A DNA stretch of 54,330 nt from Saprospiraceae bacterium (GCA_013001975.1 JABDKX010000226.1:1-54330); one strand, 5' to 3'; shown: positions 38,201 to 47,734, counted from the first letter of the stretch. The notes: generated by a model not told the origin, from the sequence alone. Translations and numbers: made by a program.

Positions 38201-40183
38201 TTCAACACTCAGATCAAAGTTTCCTGTGACCATTGAATAATCTGTTGATAAATTTAAAGCACTTGGATCTATCTTTTCAATTTGCGCCTTAAAATCAGAT
38301 TTGATGTAGTTGTCGCCAATATTTAATTGACCATCAAAATCAAGGTCAACATTTGGATCCTTAATTGAAAATTGACCATCAAACAAATTCTTCTCTAAAA
38401 TTCCTTCCAGAATAATATTTGAGTATTCATATCCTTTAAAATCAAATCTTTCTAACTCAGCGTTGAGATCAGTTTTAACAGACTCAAGCGTTAATCCTTT
38501 TCCATCTTGTATACTCGCTTTTAAAGTTGCTAATCCCAAATTTTCATTATCAGACCATGTTTTTAAGTCAAAACTATTTAAGAAAATTTCTCCACTATAC
38601 GATGCTTCATTAACACCACCTCTTGTATCCAATCTCGTATCCAAAATAACATTTCCCAAACTGCTTTCTAAGTTACCATAGATTACAAAATCATTAAAAA
38701 ACCCTTCGATGTCACCAGTAAAACTGATTGGGTCTAACTTATAGAATTGCTCAGGAGGTCTGAATCCAGGAATAATTCGCTTTAAATTATTCATTGAAGT
38801 ACTCAAATCATCAACATAAAGATTGACTAAGGCGGAAGAAGCATTTGTCAAATTGATAGTGCTTAAAGTACCGGACAATTCAATTAGGTTATCAATAGAA
38901 AGCAAAAAGTTGTTGGCATATAAATCATCAACTGTTCCATTTAATTTTCCAGAAAGCTTAAATCTTCTGCCTTGATTTAATTTAAAAAAAGGACTGTTCT
39001 TTAAATCAGGAAAGAAGTAAATAAGATCGCTGAAAGTAACTTCAGAATTACTCATTAATGCATCAATATTGATAGCCTTGGAGAATCTTGAAAAATCACT
39101 TATATCATTAAACTTAAATTCCAGATAGTCACTCAATTGACTTTCATCCGTATTTAATGCAAATCCACTCAGCAGCAATTGCTCTTGATTAAATCTCAAA
39201 CTGTCTATACTTAAATTTTCAATAGCAAAACCATTGTTTTCTTCAAGTTTCAATGATTGGATTTGGGCAACGATGCCATCATTGTCATTCATAACAAAAT
39301 CCTTTGCTAATACCTGGACCTCTATTATGTCCAAATTGTTTGGATCTAAGGCATCAACTTCGCCATTTGTTTTATTGGGATCAAATAATTTAAACGCACC
39401 CTCTTGAATATCTAAATATCCAACATTTAAATAAAATGAATTGCTTTCATTTAAAGTTGTATCGATATTTTCGTTTGAGCTTATATTGTCAATAGGTTCA
39501 TTCTTTTTGCCTTTTAAAATATCAATCGTTGGCCTCAACAAGGAAAGACTTTCAATAACTATTGAATCATTGGTTAAATCAAAAACTTTTAAAGCAACAT
39601 GACCCTCTTTTAGCGTAATTGAGGATCGTGTACTCTGATCTTCATTGGTAATATCAAATGCGACATTTCTCAAGTTTAAATTTCTAATATCCAAACTAAA
39701 AGGGTTTGCCTTGCTATCAGTTTTTTCTTGGTTAGGTGACAACGCTTGAAGAAAAGAAGCCATATTACTTTGAGAAGAATCAGAAGGAGTAACAATCTGT
39801 AATTGTGTATCAAAGAGATTTATATCCTTCAAATTGGCTTTATTCTTTAACAGACTAATGATATTTTCTTTCAATGTCGTCGAAGCCTCTCCTATAAACG
39901 CCATTGTATCTTGAGATTGGTAAGGCGTTGAAATATAGAGGTCTCTAAGAATTATTCCTTTAAACATTGAAAAATCAACTTCGCCTAATGTAATAGCACT
40001 GTTGGTTTTTTCTGATAGGTTATTGCATATTTTATTACCAATCCAATTTTGTACAAAGCCGATATGAAGAATTAGAGGAGATAAAATAATAAGTAAAACC
40101 AACAATAGGAATGTTCGTGCGAGCCACTTAAACAGCTTTGATCTTTTTTTAACTTCAGTATTCGTTTCTGGCTTTTTCTCCAC
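35300..40183 (-). CDS. TamB-like translocation/assembly module protein (DUF490)
   Basis: The 1627-residue product has one N-terminal membrane anchor (about residues 18-45) followed by a very long beta-rich periplasmic region. The C-terminal 400 residues carry the TamB/DUF490 domain, with GEYLFTALVG, (R)GGQIIWTGDPINANLNIEA, and a final segment VGLSYRKEFG typical of an outer-membrane-facing beta end. Proteins of this AsmA/TamB group form a hydrophobic groove across the periplasm and help deliver lipids or outer-membrane proteins. It starts at a GTG (40183). No TamA/Omp85 gene is adjacent. Confidence 0.85.
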   Translation of the reverse strand: MEKKPETNTEVKKRSKLFKWLARTFLLLVLLIILSPLILHIGFVQNWIGNKICNNLSEKTNSAITLGEVDFSMFKGIILRDLYISTPYQSQDTMAFIGEASTTLKENIISLLKNKANLKDINLFDTQLQIVTPSDSSQSNMASFLQALSPNQEKTDSKANPFSLDIRNLNLRNVAFDITNEDQSTRSSITLKEGHVALKVFDLTNDSIVIESLSLLRPTIDILKGKKNEPIDNISSNENIDTTLNESNSFYLNVGYLDIQEGAFKLFDPNKTNGEVDALDPNNLDIIEVQVLAKDFVMNDNDGIVAQIQSLKLEENNGFAIENLSIDSLRFNQEQLLLSGFALNTDESQLSDYLEFKFNDISDFSRFSKAINIDALMSNSEVTFSDLIYFFPDLKNSPFFKLNQGRRFKLSGKLNGTVDDLYANNFLLSIDNLIELSGTLSTINLTNASSALVNLYVDDLSTSMNNLKRIIPGFRPPEQFYKLDPISFTGDIEGFFNDFVIYGNLESSLGNVILDTRLDTRGGVNEASYSGEIFLNSFDLKTWSDNENLGLATLKASIQDGKGLTLESVKTDLNAELERFDFKGYEYSNIILEGILEKNLFDGQFSIKDPNVDLDFDGQLNIGDNYIKSDFKAQIEKIDPSALNLSTDYSMVTGNFDLSVEGSSVTDFIGSVDVKNLDLIYKEKEFVFEKLYLSSAPGGINSRNLIFSSDIMNASIDGDFNFAQLEGNLKNYIYNNHPGWAKRLNIRSNGQASVGVQNFTFKFEIFDTKDYLELANVYDLRFKNAKIYGKSALGRNSIDATISVDSSFYKDYVISGLGVDFLNAKELSSLLLNVDEISSGSKFYDPLKIKSDLINDNLNIQLSTSNVLDSVGYVDVSVNAKLDGENIIFNLSNQNLQMFSAQWDIDKNNQVIFGKEFIEINDFILTDGYRNFSLDDYKNKGVELNLNNFDFLLANGIINYDKIDFAGEGTVFARVADIFDKPQVVADIQIPEFTLNGVDYGSLSVRLGDDSGIINASVNLNRVEDAQMLLINAELNKESKKIEGSLQARNLVMNTFEFIINDGISETSGAADLNARIFGTLDNIKIDGSGNVKNGYTKINYIGALIGLGTETFKISEKFIDLTNVRLFDKFGNAAIMTGGLNHDLFKKFSSDLNMKSDKFLALDTEKIDNPRYYGIGIGAMNINYYGPFSKTDITIDAITGPGTILNIPIEDSQSDVSENFIKFFNREDIVRKKQQIALTESVKLEGVDVEMNLTITQDAQVNIIFDERRNDIIKGTGDGDLRITVSRNGDFDIYGSYEVEQGEYLFTALVGIVSKPFKVKRGGQIIWTGDPINANLNIEAAYDDLSVPVNVLLAEYIAPGSAIENESKKRTIVDLKLKIGGTLYKPTINFDMAFPELQGELRTYADSKMRILRDNEADLNEQVAGLIMFRSFLPTNSLGNVFASTNSVVETTYNTLSEFVSNQLSFFLSGLFQGALTENGFVSGIDFELGFTKSSGIFDETPQSDNYFPDEIEVHFKPRFQNDKWGFDYGTSFVNATGGQVTNYVIHDFILEYYLTSDRRLKLRAYGKWDKDRNLGQNEQKYGVGLSYRKEFGSITNLMDTFKEDVKSTTKIGDAQSSKSPEGSNE

Positions 40184-40281
40184 TTCGCTTTCGGCTTTAC
40201 AATATTAAACATGTAAAATGGAATATTTGATGGTCAAACAGCCCAGTTTAATCTTTAATTAACAAACAAATTTACCACATA

Positions 40282-41115
40282 TTAACTTGTTTTTATGTGC
40301 TCAAATAAAGTAATCGTTTGAACAGCTTCTTTCACATCGTGAACCCTAAGAATGGAAGCCCCTTGCATCAAGGCTTGCCAGTGCAAAGCTGTCGTTCCAT
40401 TTAATGCATCTTCTGACTTAGTTTTCAAGACTTTATATATCATAGATTTTCTGCTTAGACCAGCTAAAATCGGTAATTCAAATACGGAATATAATTCCAA
40501 GTTTTTCAAAATGGCGTAATTGTGTTCGATCGTTTTGCCAAAGCCAAAACCAGGATCTAGAATAATATCATCAATACCTTTTTTTCTCAGTTCAGTAAGT
40601 TTATTTGAGAAAAATTTCAAAATGTCAAAACGGACGTCGTCATATTCTGGTTTGACCTGCATAGTTTCAGGACTGCCTTGCATATGCATGAGCACGTAAG
40701 GAAATCCATGCGCTGAAACACAATCAATTAATTTTTCATCCTTTTTACCCGCTGTAATATCGTTTACTATAATGGCCGTGAATTTTGCGATCGTATCAAC
40801 TACTTCACTTCTAAAGGTATCTACACTAAAAATAAGATTGGGATATGTTTGAGTAGCTTCTTTTAGCAATGGAATAATTCTATCCAATTCTTCAGAAACA
40901 CTGATCATTTGAGCTGATGGTCTGGAAGAGAAACCACCAATATCTATTATTTGAGCGCCTTCATTCTTCATTTGCTCAACTCTTAGTAATGCATCTTCGA
41001 TTTTATCATATTTCCCGCCGTCAAAGAATGAATCTGGCGTCAAATTAAGAATGCCCATGACAACAGGACTTTCCATGCTCAATAATTGCCCTCCTACTTT
41101 AATACTATTGATCAA
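40282..41115 (-). CDS. folP: Dihydropteroate synthase
   Basis: FolP joins para-aminobenzoate to the pterin pyrophosphate in folate synthesis; it is the sulfonamide target. The 277-residue TIM barrel has VMGILNLTPDSFFDGGKY (about 19-36), IDIGGFSSRP, NDITAG and DPGFGFGKT. The start is the TTG at 41115, since the next Met (41076) would remove the first strand that family members keep. It lies 98 bp upstream of the tamB-like gene on the same strand. Confidence 0.94.
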   Translation of the reverse strand: MINSIKVGGQLLSMESPVVMGILNLTPDSFFDGGKYDKIEDALLRVEQMKNEGAQIIDIGGFSSRPSAQMISVSEELDRIIPLLKEATQTYPNLIFSVDTFRSEVVDTIAKFTAIIVNDITAGKKDEKLIDCVSAHGFPYVLMHMQGSPETMQVKPEYDDVRFDILKFFSNKLTELRKKGIDDIILDPGFGFGKTIEHNYAILKNLELYSVFELPILAGLSRKSMIYKVLKTKSEDALNGTTALHWQALMQGASILRVHDVKEAVQTITLFEHIKTS

Positions 41116-41455
41116 ATTCTTGCGTTTTTTATAGTATCTGGATTTTGTACGAATTTATGTCTAAATGAAACCTATAATTTTGACATAATTTTTTTAATAA
41201 TATCAAATAGATATTATACTTTTTTGTAAAGTAAATACATATTAGTTAAATCATTAATTATTGTAACAATTAAATGAAAATCAAGTTAATAAAAATTATT
41301 CTTTTACATAATATGTTTGAATAAATTTGGTTATAGCGCAATACCTTACTAATTTCACTTTTGTTGAATAGGTCTCATATGTTTTAATTTACAAATGTAT
41401 CACCTACTTTTGGCAAGATTTTGACAGATAAAAAAGAAGAAAACTGAACTACACG
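41116..41455. other. A/T-rich divergent intergenic region, 340 bp
   Basis: This stretch separates the divergent folP and M23 peptidase genes. It contains two + strand boxes fitting TAnnTTTG: TATGTTTG (41312-41319) and TACTTTTG (41405-41412), the latter 43 bp before the peptidase start. No coding-like frame, RNA gene or clear hairpin was seen. Confidence 0.5.
41405..41412 (+). promoter_or_regulatory. Candidate -7 promoter box of M23 peptidase gene
   Basis: TACTTTTG matches TAnnTTTG at a normal distance (43 bp) from the TTG start at 41456. Confidence 0.45.
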
Positions 41456-42742
41456 TTGAAACAGAAGGAATCTTTAGCCGTTAACATATCTATTTGTATA
41501 TGTCTAATTCTCGCAGGTATTTTCCTGTTTAATAGATGTAACAACTCTACCCAAATTAACCCCGATGAATTGGTATCAGTCGTCTTACCAGAAAAAAAGT
41601 TTGGTTACGAGAAAGATAAATACCATTTTGAAACTTACAATCTGTCCTCCAATCAAACATTAGGTAGTTTATTACTTTATCAAGGAATTCCTTGGGATTC
41701 AATTCTTAAGTTGGACAAAGTATCCAAAGATAAATTCAGTATCCGTCGATTCAGAGCAAAAAAGCCATTTACACTTGTCAAAGAAGATTCTTGTGCTGCT
41801 CCTTGCTGTTTGGTTTATGAGCCCAACAAACTGACCTATATCAAATACCATTTAAAAGATAAGATTGAAGTCGACGTAATAAAAAAACGATATGAAGTTT
41901 GTGAAGAACAAGCTTCTGGCGAAATAGAATCTTCATTATGGATGGCGATGAAAAAGAGTGGGCTGGGATTTGAGATTATAGACAAAATGGAGGACGCCCT
42001 TGCTTCAAGCGTAGATTTCTATCATGCTCAAAAAGGAGATCAATTTAAACTGATTTTCGAAAGGAAATATATTGATGGCGTACCAGTTGAATTCGGTGAG
42101 ATTTTGGCAGCTGCTTATAAAAATGATTATGGTGAACAATATTCAGTGTATTTTGAAAATGATAACTACAGTGGATTTTATGACTTGAAGGGTCAACCTA
42201 CAAAAAAGACTTTTTTGCGAGCACCCTTAAAGTATTCAAGAATATCTTCCAGATTTAATCCTCGGAGATTTCACCCGATTAAAAAACGAAGAATTCCACA
42301 TTTGGGAACAGACTATGCAGCGCCAATTGGAACACCAATCTATGCCGTTGCTGATGGTGTAGTTGAAGTTGCAGGATATGCCAAGAACAACGGAAAATAT
42401 GTTAAAATAAGACACGACGATGTTTACAAAACGCAATACCTTCATATGCACAGATTTTCGAAAGGCATTAAAAAGGGTGTTCGAGTCAAACAAGGACAGC
42501 AGATTGGAGAAGTGGGTCAAACAGGTTTAGCAACAGGTCCACATGTCTGTTATAGATTTTGGAAACATGGTCGTCAAGTCAATCATTTACGTGAAAATTT
42601 TCCTCCTAAAGATCCACTTCCAGAGTCTGAATTGCCAGAATTCTTTAAGCAACGAGATCTTCTCTTAACAAGATTGTCGCTTGTTCCTTATCCTGATGAA
42701 AAAAGAGAGAGCAATATCCTAGAAATGGATATTCAAACCTAA
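41456..42742 (+). CDS. M23 family metallopeptidase, envelope-anchored
   Basis: The 428-residue product has an N-terminal hydrophobic anchor (residues 9-26) and a C-terminal peptidase M23 (LytM/lysostaphin-like) domain. Zinc ligands are His282 and Asp286 in HLGTD and His332 in the HxH motif of YLHMH. The middle (about 150-240) resembles the OapA/LysM-associated region found in many DD-endopeptidases of this type. It probably cuts peptidoglycan cross-links during growth, since both catalytic motifs are intact. The TTG start at 41456 is the only one before the anchor. Confidence 0.88.
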   Translation: MKQKESLAVNISICICLILAGIFLFNRCNNSTQINPDELVSVVLPEKKFGYEKDKYHFETYNLSSNQTLGSLLLYQGIPWDSILKLDKVSKDKFSIRRFRAKKPFTLVKEDSCAAPCCLVYEPNKLTYIKYHLKDKIEVDVIKKRYEVCEEQASGEIESSLWMAMKKSGLGFEIIDKMEDALASSVDFYHAQKGDQFKLIFERKYIDGVPVEFGEILAAAYKNDYGEQYSVYFENDNYSGFYDLKGQPTKKTFLRAPLKYSRISSRFNPRRFHPIKKRRIPHLGTDYAAPIGTPIYAVADGVVEVAGYAKNNGKYVKIRHDDVYKTQYLHMHRFSKGIKKGVRVKQGQQIGEVGQTGLATGPHVCYRFWKHGRQVNHLRENFPPKDPLPESELPEFFKQRDLLLTRLSLVPYPDEKRESNILEMDIQT

Positions 42743-42756
42743 TTTCAGTATTACTA

Positions 42757-43812
42757 TTATTGAGATTTCTTTAAAGTAAAACCAAAAGTTGATCCTTTAC
42801 CTAATGTTGATCGAACAGTAATCTTTTGTTTGTGTGCTTCAACAATATGCTTGACAATTGATAACCCTAACCCTGATCCTCCAATTTGTCTTGCCCGACT
42901 TTTATCTGCTCTGTAAAATCTATCAAACAGATGCTTTAAGTGTTTGTCTTCAACACCAATTCCGTCATCTGAAACTTCTATCAAAATTAACTCTTCCATA
43001 TCATAAAAACTGATCTTAGTCTGACCATTTTCCTTACCATATTTAATAGAATTTGAAATCAGATTAACGAAAACCTGACGTGTCTTATCTCTATCAGCTT
43101 CTACATTAAAATCCTGATCAGCACCAGCTTTAAAAAAGATTTTAATGTTTTTCTCACTGGCTAGAATTTCAAAATCTTCTATAACTTCAGATGCTAGTTT
43201 TTTTAAGCTGAAGTTACTATACTCTAACTGTGAGGATTCTGATTGCAAATTATTTATAAGCTCTAAATCTTCTACAATAAGCTGAAGTCGTTCTGTATTT
43301 TTAGCAGCACGTTCAAGGTATTTAAAATTTATATTTTCATCATACATTCCTCCATCTAGTAACGTGTGTAAGAAACCTTGAATCGCGAAAATGGGTGTTT
43401 TTAATTCGTGAGAAATATCACCAACAAAATTTTGTCTATAATTTTCAAGCGACTTTAATTCAGATATTTCTTCCTCTCTTTGTTCTGCCCAATTAATTAC
43501 ACTTTCATTAACTTCTTCCAAGGTGATGCCGATGTTTTCATCAACACTTGACATTGAGTTTTTCGACTTACTAATAAATTTGTAGATCAATTTTATTTTA
43601 CGAAAAACAAATTTTTCGAATAAGTATTTAATCACCAAATAACTGATGAGGATAGAACCCACGATGTAGACGACAACACTTAATAATGAAACATGTGGTA
43701 AGCCATCAATAAGAAAAACGACAAGAATAAAAAACAGATAAATCAACCATACCAAAAGCGTTACATAAAATGAAATTTGCTTAACACTAAGGTTTTTTAA
43801 TAACGCTTTCAA
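42757..43812 (-). CDS. Sensor histidine kinase, PhoR-like
   Basis: The 351-residue protein has two transmembrane helices (about 12-34 and 42-64) with almost no periplasmic loop, a short linker, a HisKA domain with the phospho-accepting His135 in DISHELKTP, and a HATPase domain with N-box NLISNSIKYG, DDGIGV and GSGLGLSIVKHIV. The tiny extracellular part suggests it senses a membrane or intracellular signal. Its gene follows the response regulator gene by 29 bp on the same strand and the two form one system. It starts at TTG. Confidence 0.93.
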   Translation of the reverse strand: MKALLKNLSVKQISFYVTLLVWLIYLFFILVVFLIDGLPHVSLLSVVVYIVGSILISYLVIKYLFEKFVFRKIKLIYKFISKSKNSMSSVDENIGITLEEVNESVINWAEQREEEISELKSLENYRQNFVGDISHELKTPIFAIQGFLHTLLDGGMYDENINFKYLERAAKNTERLQLIVEDLELINNLQSESSQLEYSNFSLKKLASEVIEDFEILASEKNIKIFFKAGADQDFNVEADRDKTRQVFVNLISNSIKYGKENGQTKISFYDMEELILIEVSDDGIGVEDKHLKHLFDRFYRADKSRARQIGGSGLGLSIVKHIVEAHKQKITVRSTLGKGSTFGFTLKKSQ

Positions 43813-43841
43813 ATAATCCTCTTTACTTTAATAGTAAGATA

Positions 43842-44525
43842 CTAAAAATTAAATCGATATCCAATTCCTTTCAGCGTAACAATAGAGTCATTTCCTATTT
43901 TTTCACGTAACTTTCGAACGTGAACATCAATAGTTCTATCCCCTACTATTACTTCGCGTCCCCAAACCTTTTGTAGAATTTCAGCGCGTTTAAAAACTTT
44001 ACCTGGCTTTGAAATGAGCAAATCTAAAAGCTCAAATTCTTTCTTTGCTAATGGAATTGTTTTATCATTTATTTCAACAGTAAATGATTCTTTATTAATG
44101 GTCATTTTCCCAAACGTAATGACTTCATTTGTTTCTTTTTTATTTCCAGGATGTCGCCTGAGCAATGCTTTAACTCTGCTTTTTAAAACATTTGGTTTAA
44201 TGGGCTTATTAATAAAATCATCACCACCGGAGTCAAGCGCGGAAATATGTGTGAAGGATTCTGATCTTGCCGTTAAAAAAGCAATAAGCACATCCTTCAT
44301 TTTAGCTTCAGTCCTAATTTTTTCACACATTTCAATGCCATCCATTTTTGGCATCATTACATCTAAGAGGATGAGATCAGGTTTGAAATTAATTGCTTTT
44401 TCATATCCTTCTTCACCATCATACGCGGTTTCTAGAATGTAGCCTTCTTTCGCTAAATTATATTCCAAAAATTCAACGATATCTTGTTCATCTTCAACAA
44501 TTAAAATGCGTGCTGCATTGTTCAT
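43842..44525 (-). CDS. Response regulator, OmpR/PhoB family
   Basis: The 227-residue protein has a receiver domain with acidic pocket residues in VEDEQD (10-15), phospho-accepting Asp55 in LILLDVMMPKMDG, and Lys near 104, followed by a winged-helix DNA-binding domain (VIVGDRTIDVHVRKLREKIG). It partners the kinase encoded next to it. The pair resembles the PhoB/PhoR-like system found in most Bacteroidota, but its stimulus and targets cannot be read from the sequence. Confidence 0.93.
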   Translation of the reverse strand: MNNAARILIVEDEQDIVEFLEYNLAKEGYILETAYDGEEGYEKAINFKPDLILLDVMMPKMDGIEMCEKIRTEAKMKDVLIAFLTARSESFTHISALDSGGDDFINKPIKPNVLKSRVKALLRRHPGNKKETNEVITFGKMTINKESFTVEINDKTIPLAKKEFELLDLLISKPGKVFKRAEILQKVWGREVIVGDRTIDVHVRKLREKIGNDSIVTLKGIGYRFNF

Positions 44526-44586
44526 TTCACAATTTTTTTATAAAGTTGTACAAACATTGATTGATTTCACTTTAATACTAGGTTAT

Positions 44587-44952
44587 CTAATTGTTAATTT
44601 TTTTAGTTTTTTTATTTGGTGGTTTCTTTTTTCGAAGTCGATCACTCTTTTTTTGAATAGTATCTCTTACTGCTTTATGAAATTCAACATACCTGTTTAG
44701 ATCAGATTTCAATGTGGCAATATCAGCTTCATATAAGCTCATTTTAATATCATGAATAGTTTCTATCTGGTTATTATAGAGATTTCTTAAACTATCTGCT
44801 CTGTAATTATCAACTTTTTTTAGAGTCTCTGAAGCAACATATAAATCTTCAGTTACAGCTGCTAATTTCTCTTCGCTATAATTTAGCTTGCTCCCCTTTT
44901 GTTGACAACTACCAAAGCAAATTAATACAACTATAATTAAAAGTAATTTCAT
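44587..44952 (-). CDS. DUF4296-type lipoprotein
   Basis: This 121-residue lipoprotein (lipobox FGSC, Cys16) is mostly helical and ends in a Lys-rich tail. The pattern DLYVASETLKKVDNYRADSL...YNNQIETIHDI fits DUF4296, a small Bacteroidota family of unknown function. Its start codon overlaps the stop of the upstream phosphatase gene by one base (TAATG), so translation is probably coupled. Confidence 0.75.
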   Translation of the reverse strand: MKLLLIIVVLICFGSCQQKGSKLNYSEEKLAAVTEDLYVASETLKKVDNYRADSLRNLYNNQIETIHDIKMSLYEADIATLKSDLNRYVEFHKAVRDTIQKKSDRLRKKKPPNKKTKKINN

Positions 44953-45437
44953 TAAATGCCTTTTGGGTAAATAAATGATTCGATTTTACTATTTCTGCAA
45001 TCAACCTCTGACCACTCGTTTGCAGAAGATTTTATATGAACGACACCACAAGTTGGAACATTATCAATATAATCACCTTCAAAACTGTTTGCGAAATATG
45101 TTATTGTAGGGTTATGACTAAAAAAAGCTGGAAACTTAATGTCCTCATCCAATTGATTTATAATATCCAACCAGTCCGATTCTTCCCCAAAATATAGGTC
45201 TGTTTCTATATCCACATCTAAGTTTCCATATATCTCACTAAAAATGCTTGCCGTTGTAAAAGCCCTTACCGCTGGACTGCTAATTATATTGGTTAACGCC
45301 AAACCATTGTCTTTACAATAAGCGGCCATACGGGGTGCATCACGCTCTCCTCTAGGATTAAGCGGCCTTTCCTTATCTTTTAAATGTGGGTGTTTCCACG
45401 ATGATTTTGCGTGCCTAACAAGGAGAAATTCTTTCAT
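44952..45437 (-). CDS. SixA-like histidine phosphatase
   Basis: The 161-residue protein is a short histidine-phosphatase-superfamily enzyme. It shows the catalytic LVRHAKSSW (His9), RPLNPRGERDA, SSPAVRAFTTA and a second catalytic His in FSHNPTI. The close relative SixA removes phosphate from histidine phosphotransfer proteins; other members act on small molecules. The ATG at 45437 is chosen over an in-frame TTG at 45455 because the family motif begins at residue 5. It overlaps the DUF4296 gene by one base. Confidence 0.88.
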   Translation of the reverse strand: MKEFLLVRHAKSSWKHPHLKDKERPLNPRGERDAPRMAAYCKDNGLALTNIISSPAVRAFTTASIFSEIYGNLDVDIETDLYFGEESDWLDIINQLDEDIKFPAFFSHNPTITYFANSFEGDYIDNVPTCGVVHIKSSANEWSEVDCRNSKIESFIYPKGI

Positions 45438-45613
45438 ACAATGGTCAATAAACAAAAAATTCTTTAATCAAAATAAAAAATTGGTTGTATATTTATAAGA
45501 TTCTAGTGGAAGTAACGAGTCATATTTAAAAATATTCTAATTTATTATTCTATTTATTCGCTTGATTTTCAGATGATTTATTCGAAAATAAATTAAACTA
45601 CCCTATTCAAACC

Positions 45614-46924
45614 GTGCAACGAAAGCAAAAGTTAAAAATCAAAGAAATAATTGATGAACTCGATCTTGAGTCCGTTAAGAACTTCCTTATGCAATATGCA
45701 AAAAACGATCATTCTTTTGAAATTGCATTTAAATCACACTTTATTTCAAGAATTCGAACAGGTGTAGATGAAAACGATAAGTACAAAAGAATTCTAGATG
45801 AAATTATAAAACCAATAAATGCTCACAACCAAAAAATAGGTCCTACTTTAAAAAAGACTATCTCAATTGTCCTCAAAGATTTGGCTTTACAAATGAATGA
45901 TTGTTTAAGCACAAATAACTATACAGAATCTTACAGTCTCATAAAAGAAGCACTTGAGAAAATTGAATATCTGCAACACAGATACTTTATCAAGGATCAA
46001 AGCATCGAAAGATGTCGTGTACATTTTATAGGAGGCTTGGATGTCATCTTGGACATGGAATTGGCACCAGCATTTAGGAAAAAAATAGAAAAAGAGCTTA
46101 TTGACCTTACTCAGAAATCTTACTTCTATCCTCAGCAAAACAATCTTGTTGAATTGTTGAATTCAAAAAATGTTTTAATACAAGAAGACAAGGAACTGAT
46201 AAGCGAAAGTCTTTATAATAAAATCAAACAGATTCCAGACGAAGAAAACTTGGTAAAAACAATAGTTCAACTGGCTCACCCATTTGACAATCTCGCAAAA
46301 AAAGCCATTAAAACTTTTGGAAATAATAAATTGTTTAATGCACTAAAAGCATTGATAAGAGAAGGTAAATTTATTTATGTAGATTACTTTTTAAATAACA
46401 AAAAAATAAACTTAAGTCTTAATACTGATATTCTGAATATTTTAAAACTCATTGAAAAGAAAGACTTCGGGGCAATAACAAGAGGATTGACAAGATTAGA
46501 AGACAACGCTATCCCAATTCTTGAACTCAGATCCATACTTGAAGAATTACCAGATTTATATTTGAAAAAAGAATTCAAGAAAATAAGAAAATGGGTCGAT
46601 ACACTACAGTTTGGTCTCAGAACGAATATGTATTTCAGAGCTGGATATCATAATGAGTTAATTACAATGTTGGAAGACAAAAATGATGTTGAATGGATTA
46701 AAGTTTATGATAACGGACTTCTACAAAACGGCTTTGATAACGAAATTGCACACTTGTACCAAAATACGATGGAAAATTATCTATCCAATCATATTGGGAT
46801 AAAAGCTAAAGAATATCTAGATAAAATTCAACAACATTTATTTAAAAATGGTCATCACAAGATCGCAGAAGATCTGCTCGATCACGTAATGAAAAAATAT
46901 GACTATCGAATCTCCCTTAACTAA
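45614..46924 (+). CDS. Helical protein of unknown function
   Basis: I do not recognise this 436-residue protein. It starts at a GTG, has no signal peptide or membrane segment, and is rich in Lys, Glu, Asn, Ile and Leu, suggesting an all-helical, repeat-like (TPR- or HEAT-like) fold. The opening (IKEIIDELDLESVKNFLMQYA, then NDHSFEIAFKSHF) resembles the helical regions flanking SWIM zinc fingers, but no zinc-binding Cys/His pattern is present. Its stop is 3 bp before the HAD hydrolase start, so the two genes are probably co-transcribed. Confidence 0.6.
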   Translation: MQRKQKLKIKEIIDELDLESVKNFLMQYAKNDHSFEIAFKSHFISRIRTGVDENDKYKRILDEIIKPINAHNQKIGPTLKKTISIVLKDLALQMNDCLSTNNYTESYSLIKEALEKIEYLQHRYFIKDQSIERCRVHFIGGLDVILDMELAPAFRKKIEKELIDLTQKSYFYPQQNNLVELLNSKNVLIQEDKELISESLYNKIKQIPDEENLVKTIVQLAHPFDNLAKKAIKTFGNNKLFNALKALIREGKFIYVDYFLNNKKINLSLNTDILNILKLIEKKDFGAITRGLTRLEDNAIPILELRSILEELPDLYLKKEFKKIRKWVDTLQFGLRTNMYFRAGYHNELITMLEDKNDVEWIKVYDNGLLQNGFDNEIAHLYQNTMENYLSNHIGIKAKEYLDKIQQHLFKNGHHKIAEDLLDHVMKKYDYRISLN

Positions 46925-46927
46925 ATA

Positions 46928-47578
46928 ATGGTTGAAGCATATATTTTTGACTTTGATGGCGTACTTGTAGATACTGTAAACCTCCACTTTAAAAGTTGGC
47001 AAAAACTATCGCATTCCTTAGGTCATAATCTTCCTGCAGAAATGGAAGATAAATTTAGAGGTGCAAGCAGAGATAAATCACTACAATTGGTCTTAGATAA
47101 AATTAATATAAGCGCAACGCAACATGAGAAAATCACTTTTTTAAAACAAAAAAATGATTGGTTCACTCAAAGTTTAAATGATATCTCTGAAGATATACTA
47201 TTACCTGGATCGAAGGAACTGTTGCTGGAATTAAAACATAAAAACTTAAAAATAGGATTGGCATCAGCAAGCAAAAATGCTGTTAATATTATAAATCGGT
47301 TAAAGCTTGGTAAATACTTCGACGTAATGGTCGACGGTAATGAAGTTATAAAGTCAAAACCTCATCCTGAAGTCTTTCTCAAAGTTGCAGATAAGTTAGG
47401 TTGTAAGCCAGAAAATTGCATAGTGTTTGAAGACAGTCCATTAGGCGTCGAAGCAGCCGCTAAGGGAGGTTTTAGGGTAATTGGGGTCGGAAACCATACT
47501 GTTTTAAAGAACACAGACTCAAATATTGCTGACCTATCACAATTTAAACTCTCAATGTTTTCAACTTTTGATGAATAA
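46928..47578 (+). CDS. Beta-phosphoglucomutase-like HAD hydrolase
   Basis: The 216-residue HAD-superfamily protein carries DFDGVLVDT (nucleophile Asp8 and acid/base Asp10), GLASASKNA (motif II), KSKPHPEVF (motif III Lys) and FEDSPLGVEAAAKGG (motif IV). The HFKSWQKLSHSLG cap segment is typical of beta-phosphoglucomutases, which isomerise beta-glucose 1-phosphate from maltose or trehalose breakdown. No maltose phosphorylase is nearby, so another sugar-phosphate phosphatase activity is also possible. Confidence 0.82.
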   Translation: MVEAYIFDFDGVLVDTVNLHFKSWQKLSHSLGHNLPAEMEDKFRGASRDKSLQLVLDKINISATQHEKITFLKQKNDWFTQSLNDISEDILLPGSKELLLELKHKNLKIGLASASKNAVNIINRLKLGKYFDVMVDGNEVIKSKPHPEVFLKVADKLGCKPENCIVFEDSPLGVEAAAKGGFRVIGVGNHTVLKNTDSNIADLSQFKLSMFSTFDE

Positions 47579-47734
47579 TTAACTTTGGTCAACAAAGCGC
47601 TATTTTTGAAGATGTCTTTAGGTTAAATTAGACTTAAATATTATTTACTTTGTTAATGAATATTTAAATTCGTGTTTTTCTCGTCCTTATCTGAACAAAT
47701 CTGCGTTATTTTTTTGGATTAGCTAATTAATATA

